Assembly: GCA_963970005.1 (NCBI GenBank) | Contig: CAXAMN010003091.1 | Location: forward strand, 299,826 to 363,825 | Length of the DNA stretch: 64,000 bases | Direction: 5' to 3' | Source: Durusdinium trenchii | Taxonomy: Eukaryota; Sar; Dinophyceae; Suessiales; Symbiodiniaceae | In this document: positions 24,111 through 35,719 of the stretch, piece after piece | Layout: the number at the start of each line of letters is the position of its first letter | How positions within the stretch are numbered: position 1 is the stretch's first letter | Notes under the pieces: model-generated | What the model saw: the letters and a program-made list of their open reading frames with translations, nothing else | Told to the model about the DNA's origin: nothing | Database searches by the model: none | Made by a program: the position numbers and the translations under genes

Positions 24111-26019
24111 GAAACAGACAAAACGGGCTTGTCCACCTCACGAGTTGCAGCGACATCACGCTGAGACATCATCCGTGGGCGGTGGCCACGCAAAGCAGAG
24201 GCGCGGGTGGGTCAGTTTGTCAATGGTTGTGTGGTGAATAACGAAAGGAGCGATTGAAATCGGCAGATGGGGATCTACCGATCTTGCCACCATCTAAATG
24301 GGCAAGTAAGTTGTCCTTCTCTGGCGATTGGTACTTGAGTGGAACCGGTAGTTTGTCAGGGTAGCGGCTTTTTGGGCTGCAAAATGGTGCATGGGTGAAC
24401 GATTTCTTGACGGCTGGTCTTTCGTCCCTGCGGAGAATTCAGGAATATCCTCCAGGCTATGGTGTGGCTGACCCGCCAGGCGTGCTTGTAGCTTGATCCG
24501 TGATGGGTCGGAGTGTTTTGTTTGTATAACGCTGGGTACGTCCCCCTTAAAACTCAAAAACTAGTCATTTGGAAGGGATTCTAGAACTGACGGTTGAAGT
24601 GGCCCCTAGTTTCTTGACATAGCGTAGACCTGCTGCTCTTGAATCAACATGTTGACAACAGCCCCATGCCACGGGGATGTCGCATGCTGTTGCAAGGTTG
24701 CCACTTCATTTTGAGCGTTTGCTCGACATGTGTTGGGTGATTCATGCAATATTTTAAAGTATTACAGTATTTATTTCATAAGGCTTTTGCAGCCGCTGGC
24801 TTGTACTTGACTAGATGTTCAATGGAATCCTTCAGAAATTCGATGCATGGGCGCGTTTCCGATGATGACATCCTCCAACACTGATCCGGGAGGCTGTTGC
24901 TTCGAGAAATGCGACTGCATGGCTTCTGGGATGCTTTACTATTGGCCTTTAGCATTTGCCTGCAAACTTTAGTAAGCCTGCTTTGCTCAGGATGATCAAC
25001 GTGCGCAGAAGCAGTGGGAGACAAGCAAAAACTGGCTGGAGGCAGCAATTTCAGCGCAGTGTCATTGCTGCATTCGATGTTCTTTACACCTGAAAACTAC
25101 TGCCAATGTGTCAGATCAGAAAAGGTGGTTGGTCACTGGTCACTGGTCATTGTTGGGCTGTGTCAATTATTCCAAGTCCTGTTCCAACAGTAGTTCAGTA
25201 GGTTTGTCCCGCTTGAGTCACTTGAGTGTCAAGGTTCTTCTTCCAGTGTTGGCCTGTTGTCGACCTTGTGCAACTACAAACTAAGAAAGCTAGCGTGCGA
25301 GCGGGTGGATGTGCATGTACCTTGGGGGTTAGCTATTGGTCAGAACTGTGGAGTCTAATGAAGACAATGACGTGTTGAACTCTTCTCGCAGGTAGCCGTG
25401 GGTAACTGGCCCATACATCCAGATGTCTTCGCTGCGCTCAGCATGCCACTTCGATACCCTTCTCATTAAGCACCGATTGTATAGATATGTAGGTGTGCCC
25501 AGAAGAACATCCTTGCAAAGACCTGACACAGGCTGTTGCCAAAGTACGATCGTTTAAACCCTTGTTGGCCGGAGAAATACATACCTCCGCAGAACAGTCC
25601 TGCCACTCCACGTTTTTGAAGACCAGGGCGACTTAGACATAATTGGACATACAATGCGCCAAAAGAAGCCTGTGTTCGAAAAGACCTTGTGAGCTGAAAA
25701 ACATGTATTTGATGAACACTGAGACTACATGTACTTCGGGCTCAGCTTGAAGAAGCTTTTGGGCAGATTTTAGGATGCCCTTGGGCCTGAAGATGGATGT
25801 TTGTGCACCCCTTCGCAGCACTGGAATCACTGTGCGTCCGTTTGCTTTTGATCCTGCTTACATCGCACAAGCTTGGGTGGGTGATTTCAGGGTCGACACA
25901 TTGAGGTGTTCTTTTTTGTCCGAGTCTTCAGATGGTCTGCGTGTGATCCCTTGTTGAGTTATTCGGTTGGTCTGCTTTTTGGCGGTTTGTATCAGGCGCT
26001 TTGTTGAGTTTCTTTTTTT

Positions 26020-26172
26020 AAAGCAGGGGGGGTAGGCCGCTAGTAGAGGTAGGTTAGCTAGGCAAGTAGCTAGTAGAAGAGGTAGCTAGTAGCTAACAAG
26101 TTGCTACCTAGGACGCAGGATAGCTCAGGCTCTATTCATTTGCTTCCTAGTTCTTTGGGAAACTTAAGTTGA
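26020..26172 (-). mobile_element. MITE-like element, copy C (hairpin absent)
   Basis: Reverse orientation: CTAGTAGCTA-rich part, then GGACGCAGGATAGCTCA, then TTCATTTGCTTCCTAG and GGGAAACTTAAG. The large hairpin is absent. Confidence 0.65.
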
Positions 26173-26502
26173 TATCCAATTCACTTCATTCGTTTTGTGC
26201 CTGCGTGTTGGACTATGTCACTTTCGTCGACTTCAACATGGTGAGATAAGCCCAAGAGGCAGTCCAAAGTTGGCATTCGAGGCGTTGCCCGATTCTTGCG
26301 GCGGTAGGTGGCTTAGTGGCTTGCTCCTTCGTGCCCTTTCATTTGAGCGCGCTTCTGCCTGAACATGCGTGATCAACCCTCAACTTCAAGTGCAGTGTCC
26401 ATGTCTTTTTTGGGACCATCTCTGTGTATCACAATCTCTGTGGAGGTTTAATGAGGTTTCTATGGGTTTCTGATGTTTCTTCACGACCAAACTCCTGTGC
26501 AG

Positions 26503-27215
26503 GATGCCCAACGGACCACCAACGCACTGAAAGCCATCGAACACCTCAACGTTCTGAGCACAGCTTGGGGTTGGAATACCTTCATGGAGGGTATGGTCGT
26601 GGGTAAGATTGGGTAAGTACTTTCTTTTAATTCTGCTTAATACTTTCTTTGCTTCATATTTGGGCAAAGGTCGCTTGAACAGTTTGATGTGGGCGCTTCA
26701 GTTCTGAATGAATGTCCCTTCGGCCTCTCACATTTGAGGCCAGCCGCCTGGTCCGAAAACGCGGTGAGGCATCTGTGAGCCCTGGCGACGCATGTATATT
26801 GTAAGTTTCATTGGGCGCAGGTGTGGAATCCGCAGATCCGAGCAATTGAAATACTCCAAGTCGAGGTTTGCTGCGCCATGTGCGGCATGCCTTGGCTTTG
26901 AAATGCAGGTCAGTAGGCAGTTCTACTTCGAGGTCCTCCATCGGCACGAGGCGGAGTTTCTGAGCAAAAGACGACGGTGCATGTGGCCTTGCTGATCCTG
27001 AGGAACCAATGTCTGAAACCACTCCGTGAGAAGAGTTGAAAGACTATTTAACTGTTTGACTATTTGCTACATATATAGATAAACATTGGCCTAGAATGAT
27101 TCAGAACAGCGAAGCTTCATTGCTGAGGTTGAGGATCCTCAGCGGATGGCTGCCCTCAAGGTGGCACAGGAAGTGGAACTGCAGATCCAGAGGTCATTGA
27201 AGGACGACAATTTTG
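26503..27215 (+). CDS. Candidate multi-exon gene, unassigned
   Basis: Three GC-rich open stretches follow good AG acceptors: about 26503-26589 (contains AIEHLNVLSTAWGWNTFM), 26909-26973 (contains QFYFEVLHRHEAEFLSKR) and 27110-27215 (contains RSFIAEVEDPQRMAALKVAQ). Composition and amphipathic character look coding, unlike the surroundings. I do not recognise the family and could not confirm that the phases join, so exon borders are approximate. They may belong to one gene or none. Confidence 0.3.
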
Positions 27216-29903
27216 CATTGTTTTTGTTTTTGTTTCCACGGACTTTGGTGGTTTCATTTTAGTTTTAGCTTGCAGGGATTGATGAACCTCCCGAGGTAGA
27301 AGAAACCTTGCATTGGCCACTCGGGGTTTGAGTGGTTTACTCATGTTTACTCTGTTTGGAAGACATGTGATTTCTCTCCAGGAATTGCCGCTGACTGCCC
27401 TCACTGATCCTTGTGATGAGGCGCGGGAGTTTCACTTGAATGTTAGGACCATGGTGGATTGAATCACAGATCAGCGCTGAGACCTTCATTTAAAAGTCGG
27501 TGGTTGCGTTGCTGTTATTGTCTCGGTATATAATGGACCGGAGAACTGACTTGAAAGGTGCGAATCCCAGCTCTTGCGTTTATGAAGAGCGGCGAAGATT
27601 ACGTGTCGGCGACCAAGCTGTCTCCGACATGGGGAAGGGGGCAGGCCACGACTCTGGCAAGACATCAAGACACACCAAGACTCTGAAATGCCTGGAGTAG
27701 ACCATTCTATGCATCAGCATGCCGACGTACTATGACATACTGCAACCAGCCAACTAGATGTACGTTTGGTCATTAAAAAGTGTGCGTGCAGTATTTGTAG
27801 GAAGAGGTGCCCACTCTTGGGTATTTCACTATTGATTTAGCTCACACTTTCTGATCGCCTACGCGCAGCTTTTGGACTGGCTTTGCCTGACACCACTGTT
27901 TGACTGGAGAACCCAATTGTATGCTGTACCATTCCTGTGAGATTTTTGGTTTGAGGCCTCTCCGCTTTGAAATTGAAAGCGGGGCCAGTGACCTGGCAGC
28001 AAAGTGTCTCTTGTCAAGCTCTCCACCCGTTCGATGTATAGTTACCCCGTTCGGATGGAGGGGCTAATCATGTTACCTCGTTGACCCAGCATGATGTAAT
28101 GGGCTTTGTGGTTTGGCCTGTGGGGGCTTCTAGGGATGGTGGTTGACTTTGGTTCTGGATGCATCCTTTTCGTTTCAATGCAGCTCTTTGCATCGCAGAA
28201 CCTAGAGTCTGAGTTATAAGTTATAAGTGAAACGAACCCGTTTGAACGACCACGGAGAAGCAGGTGGTTTGGTTTCTTTTTCGCTACAGGCAGCTGGGCC
28301 AAGATCGGTCTGCAGCTGACTGTCAGATTGAGCGGCCAGTGGGAGTGGAGTAATTGTCAGTGCTTGAGTCCTTCAGAGGGCAAATGAGAGAGTATGAGAC
28401 GGAGTCAGATTGAGAGAATCTGTGGAGTTCTGCACGTTGTCATGAAGTCTTGAGACGGGTGAGGTCTAGAAGATGGAGTGCTGACCACAACTGCAGCTCC
28501 ACCATCCAGGCGATTGATTTGTTACCTGCCAAGGGCTTTTGTTAAGACTTCCATTTCTCAAACGGTGTAGCTTTCCTCAAAACCACTGTGTACTCCCTAG
28601 GTGTTGTGTAGAGACGCTTTTTGCGCGTTTGGTGTAAATTATGTGTTTGTTTTGTCGAGCTTGTTCAATCCCATCACACACCTTTCGATGTTTCGACTGG
28701 GGAAGAGAGGCCAGTTCCCAACTCCAGGCTGGAGCCAATCAGAATAGACCTCTACAACTCGGAGGCGCGGTTGTATTATGTATGGAGGACGCTACTAGTA
28801 ACCAAGGGCCTCCTGGGAACAAGAAGCTACGAGTAACAAAGGGCATGCAGGCGATGAGTTACACTGGGGGTCCAAGAGAACGGCATGTGACCCGTGCAAT
28901 CCTACCCATGCAGGAGGTTCCTGAGATGCGATACCTCAAGTAATAATAACTTTGATGAATTTTGTGGTCAGTGATGCATAATTTTGCAGGATGAAAAAGT
29001 AACTCATTATATACAGTACTACTAGTAGCTAGAAGCTTCTAGTAACAAGTGCATCGCTACTATATAGATGAACAGTAGATGTTGTCAACATTGCCCAGCT
29101 TGCTTGTTTCGGTACCTGTCCATCAGGGGCTCGCGGCAGTGGTTGACTGCTCGGTCTGGACGCAAAACCGGTGAAGGGCTGCAGAGGGTTGCTGAGAAAG
29201 ATTAGATCGTTGGTTTTATAGGCCACGTTGTTTGTCATGTGGCAAGCTGTATTACTATGTAATGGCAGACCGTTACCGGAAAGCCATATCCGAGCTATAC
29301 AAGACCAAGCTCACTCCACATCGAAGTATATAAGATGAACATGAACTTGGACGTGTGGACCCGGAAATAGGGCGTTTGTGAGGTCACCAGCTCTCGACAG
29401 CCTGAGCCCGTGTGGCAAAAGGGCACGGTGTTGAGCTCATGGTGAGAGGACCACGTAGATGTCACGCCTGTTGAAGTTTCCACGAACGCAATAATTCGAC
29501 AAGACTGCATTGAGTCTGGGGGTGTGATGATTGGACTCACTGCTTGAGGCCACGGACCTACAGTATATATCATATCATATCCATACATATATATATATAT
29601 ACAGAGATGTAGAGGTGGGTGCATAGTTGTAACTTTGTGTCCTTTGGTCCTACGCATATACAACTATCGACTTTCAGCCACTTAAGGTCAGTCTTGTTGC
29701 TCGTTTCACAGATGTGCAGAAATGCCACAGACTCAGACTTCCAGATTCCAGAGCATCCTGGACCGCACACCCTGAAAGTCCATTTTATGTACTGGAATTC
29801 CACTTCCTATATAATGTATATATATATATATGATAAACGCTTTCGTGAGTTAAAACGAAACGCCAAACGCGCCTGCTTTTATGCAGTGTTTCGGCTACAG
29901 CTG
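27216..29903. other. Gene-poor spacer left of the retroelement
   Basis: No recognisable gene. It contains CTAGTAG modules at 28784-28846 and 29020-29066 and AT-rich runs near 29560-29600 and 29810-29830. I could not identify the left terminus of the retroelement, which should lie somewhere before 29904. Confidence 0.5.
28784..29066. repeat. CTAGTAG modular repeat clusters 4 and 5
   Basis: Two short clusters (28784-28846 and 29020-29066) with GGACGCTACTAGTAAC, AAGAAGCTACGAGTAAC and CTAGAAGCTTCTAGTAAC modules. Confidence 0.8.
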
Positions 29904-30917
29904 ATGAGCCACCGCCAGCGTGATTGCACGTGTTCCGCGTGCATTGCGCTCGGGCGTGTGGCGAGCGTGGTGGTTGACGAGGACACCACACCGGAGCATC
30001 GAGACTATATCGCCAAAGTCCTCGAGCGCTCCTACACCAAGATCCTCGAGAAAGGCCTGGAACTCCTGCGGAGGGAGCGCCGGGCCGCAGACGAGGGTGA
30101 CTCGGGAGTGGCCTGCCACGCCACTCCTGGTTCCGAGATTGAGGAGAAGGAGGTGAAGGAAGAGCCACAAGAGGAAGCCACAAAAAAGAAGAAGAGGAGA
30201 AAGAAGAAAGCCACCCAAGAGTTGGAGAGTGCCATCGACAACAAGGACGAGCCATCTGCCCCCGCCAAGGACGAGGAACAAGGAGAAGAGGCTGCTGCTA
30301 CATCATCGAGGAGGTCACCTACACCAGAGAAGGCTGCAGAAAGCGTGAGCCAGCCCTGTGAAAAGGATCCTCGACTTCCTCTACCCCGCAAGGCCGTGAA
30401 GCCCAGTTCAAAGCCCCTTGAGCCTCAGAAAGAGAAGAAGACAAGGGAAGAGTCCACCGGAAGGTCAAGTGGGAGCCGCCCTCTCAATTTGAGGCCGAAA
30501 GCAAAGACCGAGAGGAGAAGGTCAGTCAGTCGATCGCGAGACAGGGAGCCCAAGGACAAGAAGAAGAGGCGAAGTCCGAGTCCTGAGGTGGACCATTTTG
30601 GGGGAGACAGAGGAGTCTCCTCGGGTGGCTTTGAAACAGGAGGTGAGGGCGCTACATTGGTTGAGGCTCCTCCTGGGAATTCAAAAAACAGTTCATTGAG
30701 GACTCGCAGACCGCGATCCCCGGATTATCCACCACCTCTTCCACGCCGACCCAGCAGAGGACAATTGTGGATTGGCCCCATTCGCGCATACAAGAACAAG
30801 CCCGCCAACAAGAAAAAGAATAAGGGATTGAAGAAGGAGCTCAAGAACGAGCGGTACTGGGAGCGAAGGCGTCAGAGGTTGTGGGAAGAGCGAACTCGGG
30901 GCTACAGGAGGCGATAG
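29904..30917 (+). CDS. Gag-like ORF1 of the YR retroelement
   Basis: Intact 337-codon frame (the frame is open further upstream, but MSHRQRDCTCSACIALGR at 29904 looks like the true start). It has a small Cys-containing N-terminus (CTCSAC), a predicted helical stretch (EHRDYIAKVLERSYTKILEK), then a long Lys/Glu/Ser/Pro-rich, disordered and very basic tail with SRSRDRE-like sequence. Probably the nucleic-acid-binding coat protein; function is inferred only from position and composition. It ends 9 nt before the ATG of ORF2. Confidence 0.6.
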   Translation: MSHRQRDCTCSACIALGRVASVVVDEDTTPEHRDYIAKVLERSYTKILEKGLELLRRERRAADEGDSGVACHATPGSEIEEKEVKEEPQEEATKKKKRRKKKATQELESAIDNKDEPSAPAKDEEQGEEAAATSSRRSPTPEKAAESVSQPCEKDPRLPLPRKAVKPSSKPLEPQKEKKTREESTGRSSGSRPLNLRPKAKTERRRSVSRSRDREPKDKKKRRSPSPEVDHFGGDRGVSSGGFETGGEGATLVEAPPGNSKNSSLRTRRPRSPDYPPPLPRRPSRGQLWIGPIRAYKNKPANKKKNKGLKKELKNERYWERRRQRLWEERTRGYRRR

Positions 30918-30925
30918 CCTGGGGT

Positions 30926-32253
30926 ATGCCTCCCAAGAGGCGACCAGCAGCCGCTGAGGTTCGGAGAGGGGTGCTTCGCCGACCAGCAGCGGCGCCTGTT
31001 GCAGTGGACAGAGGATGGCAGAATGCGGGAGAGATTGGCAGCGATACTCTCCTGGGGTGGCCGTGGGTGCATTTGAAGGGGCGCTTCTGGGACGAGGACG
31101 TGGAGCTCATCGGCAAGGTCATGGAGATCAAGATGAGAGACACCGGTCGAGAACTCGTCATGAAAGGTTCCGGCACTCCACCCGAGAGCCTGTTGAAGGC
31201 CCTGACAGGGATTCCCTCTCGACAGTTGAGGGTTCATCTATGTGGGGATCCATGCGAAGCACTGGTCCTATGTGCATTGCAGTCAGGTGCAGGAGGCTCA
31301 ACGAGCAGAGCTTGGGTGGAGCCAGAGCCTGGAAGCGGCTGGTGGCAGAGAAGAGGAGGACGAGCTGCGGCTGCTCAGGGCGTCCGTGGAGGAGTTGAGA
31401 GAGAAAGGAAAAGGAGTTGGCGGCCAGCCAGCAAAGGAGAAGAAGAGAGGAAAGTCTCCTGGTACTTCGGGAGACGAGGACAAAAAGAAGAAAAGGAGAA
31501 AGAAGAAGGACTCCTTGAAGATCCAGGGAAGAAAGGGCTGGACAGCCTTTTTGCCTCCACAGGACTGGATCCCAAGCCCGAGATCAGGCGAAAAGTCAAA
31601 AGGAAGGCTCGAAAAGTGGCCAGGCGGAGTCGAAACAAGAAGAGAGGCAGCAGCTCATCGGGGTCGGAGAGTTCGAGCAGCACCAGCCGGGAGAGTGCAG
31701 GCATCGAGGACAAGGACTTGTTCGAACCGGCTACGCCGACTCAGCGGGTGTGGAAACTATGCCCTGGCGCTCTCACAGGAGGCCTTATCAACACAGATGG
31801 GGACAGCCTCCGAGCCCATGGAAGGGGCAGTCCCGGCTCTGGTCACGCAGTATGCCCGCGATGAGTGGGCCGGTTGCTCGAGAATCCCACCACTGGGGAT
31901 TGCTGTTGGACCTCTTGTTGAGTGGCCAAGTGGCGGCTGCGGCCGACCTAGCCGCCCAACGACTCAAAGCCCTGGAAGGGCATTCGAAGGGCATGAAACC
32001 CGAATTGCTACGGCAACTCGAACTTGTCGCCCAGGAAAAGCCATCGCTCACGAGTACAACGGAAATCATGAAGGCTGGCCGGCAGGCGAACGAAGAAGTG
32101 AAGGTATTACAGAAAGCAAGCTCCCGCGACGCCTCCGAGAAGGGGAAAGGCCAGTGGAGGGACTGGCGAGAGAAGATCGACAGAGGAGAGAAGAGTGGCA
32201 AGGGCGAAAAAGGCAAGAAGGGGAAGAACGATGGGAAGAAGAAGGCAGCCTAG
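30926..32253 (+). pseudogene. Second gag-like ORF2, multiply frameshifted
   Basis: Starts MPPKRRPAAAEVRRGVLRRP at 30926. Coding sense moves between frames: frame a to about 31250, frame b to about 31530, frame a to about 31780, frame b to about 31860, frame c to the stop at 32253. Recognisable pieces are RQLRVHLCGDPCEAL, a KKKKRRKKK basic run, a Ser-rich linker, TPTQRVWKLCPGALT and LLLDLLLSGQVAAAADLAAQ. At least four indels are needed, so it is a pseudogene. The helical LLDLLLSGQVA segment and basic patches suggest a capsid-like role (inference). Confidence 0.6.
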
Positions 32254-32277
32254 CAGAGCAGGTGGGACCTACAGGAG

Positions 32278-33360
32278 ATGGCAATCCTACGAGTGGTGGC
32301 ATTGATGGTGGCTATATTGGGGAGCCGCTCAGTGGCAGAGCGGCTCCTCGGGAAGTGGCAATGGAGCAAGTCACTCCTGGGGTGGGATGGTCTCCTGGTG
32401 GCAGGGAGACGCATCAACCACAAGGGAGTGGTATTTTTGATGACTCGGAGGCAACAGCTTCTACCTTGGTGCAACGGTCTCACGAATCCTGATTTATTTT
32501 TGGAGCAGCGGCCCCAGGCTCAGTCGGTGGAACTTCATCCAGGAGACACTGCCGCGATGGTTGGAAGGCCACAGCTGCCTACATTGCCGCAGAGGACGAT
32601 GAGAGAAGTATTCCAGAGCGCCTTGGGCACTTTGACTTGTGATGAACGGATGCGCTCCAACATGGGTGGAGACGAGGATGGCAAGCAAGACCTTATGCCT
32701 CTACCCGTGCCCCAGGCGGATGCAGTGGTGGCAGCGACCGTCGTGGCCATCAACCACCTGGGAGGCTGGAAAAACCGGCCTCCTGGCATTCAGAACGCTT
32801 CGGACTCTCAGATCCTTGCGGTAAAAAATTTGAGCGACCTTGTGCACAGACATGGATTGTGGAAGGTTGATGATGTTTGCATTAATTTTGAGGATTTCTT
32901 TAAGAGAAAGTCCGTTGATTACATGGGTGAAGAGGTGAAGGTTGGTATGACCATGAACTGGAAGGCTATTCGTGATTCCTTCCCCCAAGAGGTTGGTTGT
33001 CTTGATCTTCAACGATTCTGTCGCCTTGGCACGTTGGAGTACGTTGTAAACTTTGAAGACTTCCTCTTTCCCCAGCAGGACTGGAAGTACACCAAACCCC
33101 CCAGGGTGATGGTGGAAAAGGATGGTTGGTGGGAACTTTGTCAGGGTCTTATCGATCAAAAAGTTTGCGACGTGATGCCGATCGACCAGCTTTGTCGCGT
33201 ACATGGCAAACCACTTCTGAACGGAATGTTTGCTGTGGGCAAGGGAGAATATAAAGACGGATTGGAAACGCAGAGGCTGATCATGAACCTGATCCCGGTC
33301 AATACACTATGTAAGCCACTAGCTGGAGATATTAGCACGCTCCCGGGCATTGCGGGACTG
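32278..33360 (+). pseudogene. Reverse transcriptase, N-terminal linker and fingers
   Basis: Open frame from 32278. From about 32830 it reads like the region ahead of a YR-element RT, including YVVNFEDFLFPQQDW, then the fingers motif LLNGMFAVGKGE followed by LETQRLIMNLIPVN and GDISTLPGIAG. Sense stops near 33360; the frame continues to 33459 only as the antisense of the inverted RNase H piece. Without the palm domain downstream it is non-functional. Confidence 0.8.
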
Positions 33361-34262
33361 TCTGGTTTCCTCCTCGATGCGGGGGACATCGCAGGCCACC
33401 TGAGGGACCAGTGGACGAACATGCACCTCCTCCCTGAGTCGACGCATCCGAACAAGTGACAACTCCGTCAATAGGGACCCTGAAGTCCACTTGAGCGAGA
33501 GGAGCAAGAGCAATGAACCTCGACAACTCCACCTTCACCTCCCACGGGAGCCGCAACCTAACCACTGGAGCCTCTCCTTCAAACCTCTGCATATGCGCAA
33601 AGACCTCATTCAAACAGCGCAACAAGGCCCTCCGGAACATACAGATGTAGATGAACCCCCCACACACGACCTGTAGTTCTCGCAATGTGCATTGACCTCG
33701 CCTGATCAGCTCATCGGCTAATTACCTGCACCTTCTCGGGCTTCGGAACAGCAAAACCAGCCTCTCCGTCAAGCATTGCACCTTGAACCTCACCTTGGAG
33801 AGCTCTCTGAACCGACTTCTTGGGGTGTCGCGGCAGTCCCATGGAGTCATACATGTCCCTGACCTGAGCTACAGCATCCGCCACGCCGCCCTTGATCTTG
33901 CCTGCTAACCGACTCTCGGTCTTCTCCAGCAGATCAAAATTGTCCAGGTAGATCCGGTATAGTCGACTCCCCGAACTCAAAGGCCTATCTTTCCGCATTT
34001 CATGGTGCTGAGCAATGGACACACTATTAAGGAAGCCCATGGGCAACACTCTGGCCACCAAGACACAGGCGCTGTCACCGTACTGCGGAGGAACTAAGTC
34101 TGGGGGAACCTGCTTGTTGAAGCCGAGGTAGCGCTTCCACTGCTCTGGCACACTGAACAGATAAAAGAAACACCGAATATCCTCGCTACTAAGTAGGACC
34201 ACCTCCTTGGTCTTCCCATGGCGGGACACGTGAGTATTGAAAAAGACCCCAAGGGACACCGT
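33360..34262 (-). pseudogene. Inverted RT palm/thumb and RNase H beta-1 segment
   Basis: On the - strand, 34259-33711 reads EVVLLSSEDIRCFFYLFSVP (catalytic Asp in SSEDIRCFFYLF), VLPMGFLNSVSIAQ, then YLDNFD (minus 33950-33939) at the place of the YxDD box, then GLPRHPKKS. Across a short break, 33685-33332 gives the thumb (MRELQVVCGGFIYICMFRR) and the first RNase H strand with its Asp, TCSDASTQGGGAC. These are the missing middle pieces of the + strand element. The second Asp of YxDD is Asn here. Confidence 0.85.
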
Positions 34263-35193
34263 GTTGTTAGAGCTTCTTCCCTGAGACTGACTTCTTTGAC
34301 GACGTCATGGAGTTTGGGGCAGAACAGGTCGCAATGTAGGCGTGGTACTTGTTGGCGCAGGACCCCCCTGCCAGGGAGTCAGTGGTCTTAATGCTGACCG
34401 CAAAGGGGCGGTGCGAGATGAGCGTAGCTCCTTGTTTGTGCATGTGCCTCGTATCGGTGACCTTTTGCGAAGGGGGTTTCCCTGGGCCCAGGTCCACGAG
34501 CTAGTCGAGAACGTTGCGTCAATGAGTAGCGACGACCGGACTTTGATGAGTCAGACTTTTGGAAGACTCCCCCACAAGATTGACTCCAAAGGGATTTGTT
34601 TGTGCTCCCGACCTAGACTGTACTGGACTAGTTGGGCGATTGAGGAGGAGCCGGGTGTCACCTTTGCACCAGAAAAGGAAGTAAGTTGGAAAGTTTTTGA
34701 CACTGTTCACTTGAAGGCGGAGGTCGAAAGCGGGGCATTCCTTCAAAAAGGGTGGAGCTTGCGTGAGGGGTGCACATTACCTACTTTTACTACTTCAAGG
34801 CCTCGCACTAGCCCGGGACGTAGACCAGCAGGACTGGACACATGCGCAGAGCACGAATTGCAGAGGTGGAGACAAGACTCGTACAGATTCCCCCCATACC
34901 AGTACAAAGACAACCATGGCCTGTGGAGCAAGAAGGGCAGCTGGAGGCGGCCGAATGTACAAGAGCGCGAGCTGATCATGGGATTTCCACTCGACTATAC
35001 CAAGAACTGCGTGGTGAAGGCCGAACAAAAGGGACGTAGCTATGACGATGCCCGTTTAAGCCTTTTGGGCAACTCCTGGCAGGTGGGAGTTGTCGCGTGG
35101 TTGATCATGCAGCTGATGGCGCCTTTAGGGTTGTGTGTCAAGCGGTCATTGCAGGAGCTTGTTCATGAATTCACCCCAGGGAAAAGGCTCTAG
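34262..35193 (+). pseudogene. C5-cytosine DNA methyltransferase of the retroelement
   Basis: Cytosine-5 methyltransferase motifs in order: GAGPPCQGVSGLN (motif IV, catalytic Cys in PPCQ), VHELVENVASM (ENV, motif VI), CLCSRPRLYW (motif VIII), then NVQERELIMGFPLDY (motif IX) and LLGNSWQVGVVAWLI (motif X). The substrate would be DNA cytosine with S-adenosylmethionine as donor. The upstream piece FFDDVMEFGAEQVAM (34292-34335) lies in another frame, so a small indel separates it from motif IV. Motifs I-III, which bind the cofactor, are not present and were probably lost at the inversion border. A further indel near 35180 moves the frame into the RNase H part. Confidence 0.88.
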
Positions 35194-35719
35194 CTTTTAC
35201 CACGTGTTGATGCGTCCACCCTTTCCAGGACGTCGGGCCCTACCCTCTAGCCCTGATACAGTCGCTCTTGTTCGAAAACTTCTAGGTATGACCGCTTCTA
35301 AGGGAGAAGACCTTATGATCCACGCTGGAAGTGACCCACTCCCCCGTCATGCTCGTCTACGAGCGAGTGTGCCCGGCCGGCTTTGGCGGTGGAAAGAGAT
35401 CAGTGGCTGGAGGTGGAAACATGAGGGTGATCACATCAATCTGTTGGAGTTGCGAGCCACTTTAACCACTATTCGCTGGAAGATTCTCAGAGGAAGACGT
35501 CTTCGGGTTCGCTTTCTGCATCTCACCGACAGCTTGGTGTGCTTACACGCTCTGACCAGAGGACGCAGTTCTAGCAAGAAACTTCGGAAGACCATACAAC
35601 GACTGAATGCCTATCTCATCGCAGCTGACCTCCACCCCCTCTGGGGGTATATTCACACCTCACAAAACCCCGCTGACCGTCTGAGTCGGCGGCCCATGTG
35701 TCGCAAATGGGCAAAGTAG
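35135..35719 (+). pseudogene. RNase H, C-terminal part
   Basis: Carries the catalytic Glu helix DHINLLELRATL, the second Asp in FLHLTDSLVCLHAL and the last Asp in SQNPADRLSR, the standard set for RNase H of YR retroelements. The first Asp (TCSDAS) lies in the inverted segment, on the other side of the methyltransferase. It ends in RPMCRKWAK with overlap into the recombinase frame. Confidence 0.88.

Larger units (their letters stand above)
19497..26502. other. Gene-poor spacer with dispersed repeats
   Basis: No conserved family recognised. It holds CTAGTAG modules (21.0 kb), the 21-bp family in reverse orientation (22.5 kb), a GGT microsatellite (23.06 kb) and two hairpin-less MITE-like copies (24.0 and 26.1 kb). 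Around 23300-23640 a stretch rich in Arg/Glu/Lys/Gln codons, following TGATGCAG, could contain exons of a coiled-coil protein, but nothing ties it to a family. Confidence 0.5.

Noticed and set aside
29295..29663. Frames near 29.3-29.8 kb as part of the retroelement gag
   Set aside because: The extension upstream of 29904 crosses AT microsatellite sequence and has no gag-like composition; the Met at 29904 is a better start.
34342..35193. Interpreting the methyltransferase as a bacterial restriction-modification gene or contamination
   Set aside because: It is flanked immediately by RNase H and YR recombinase parts of the same element and shares their state of decay; no restriction enzyme is present.
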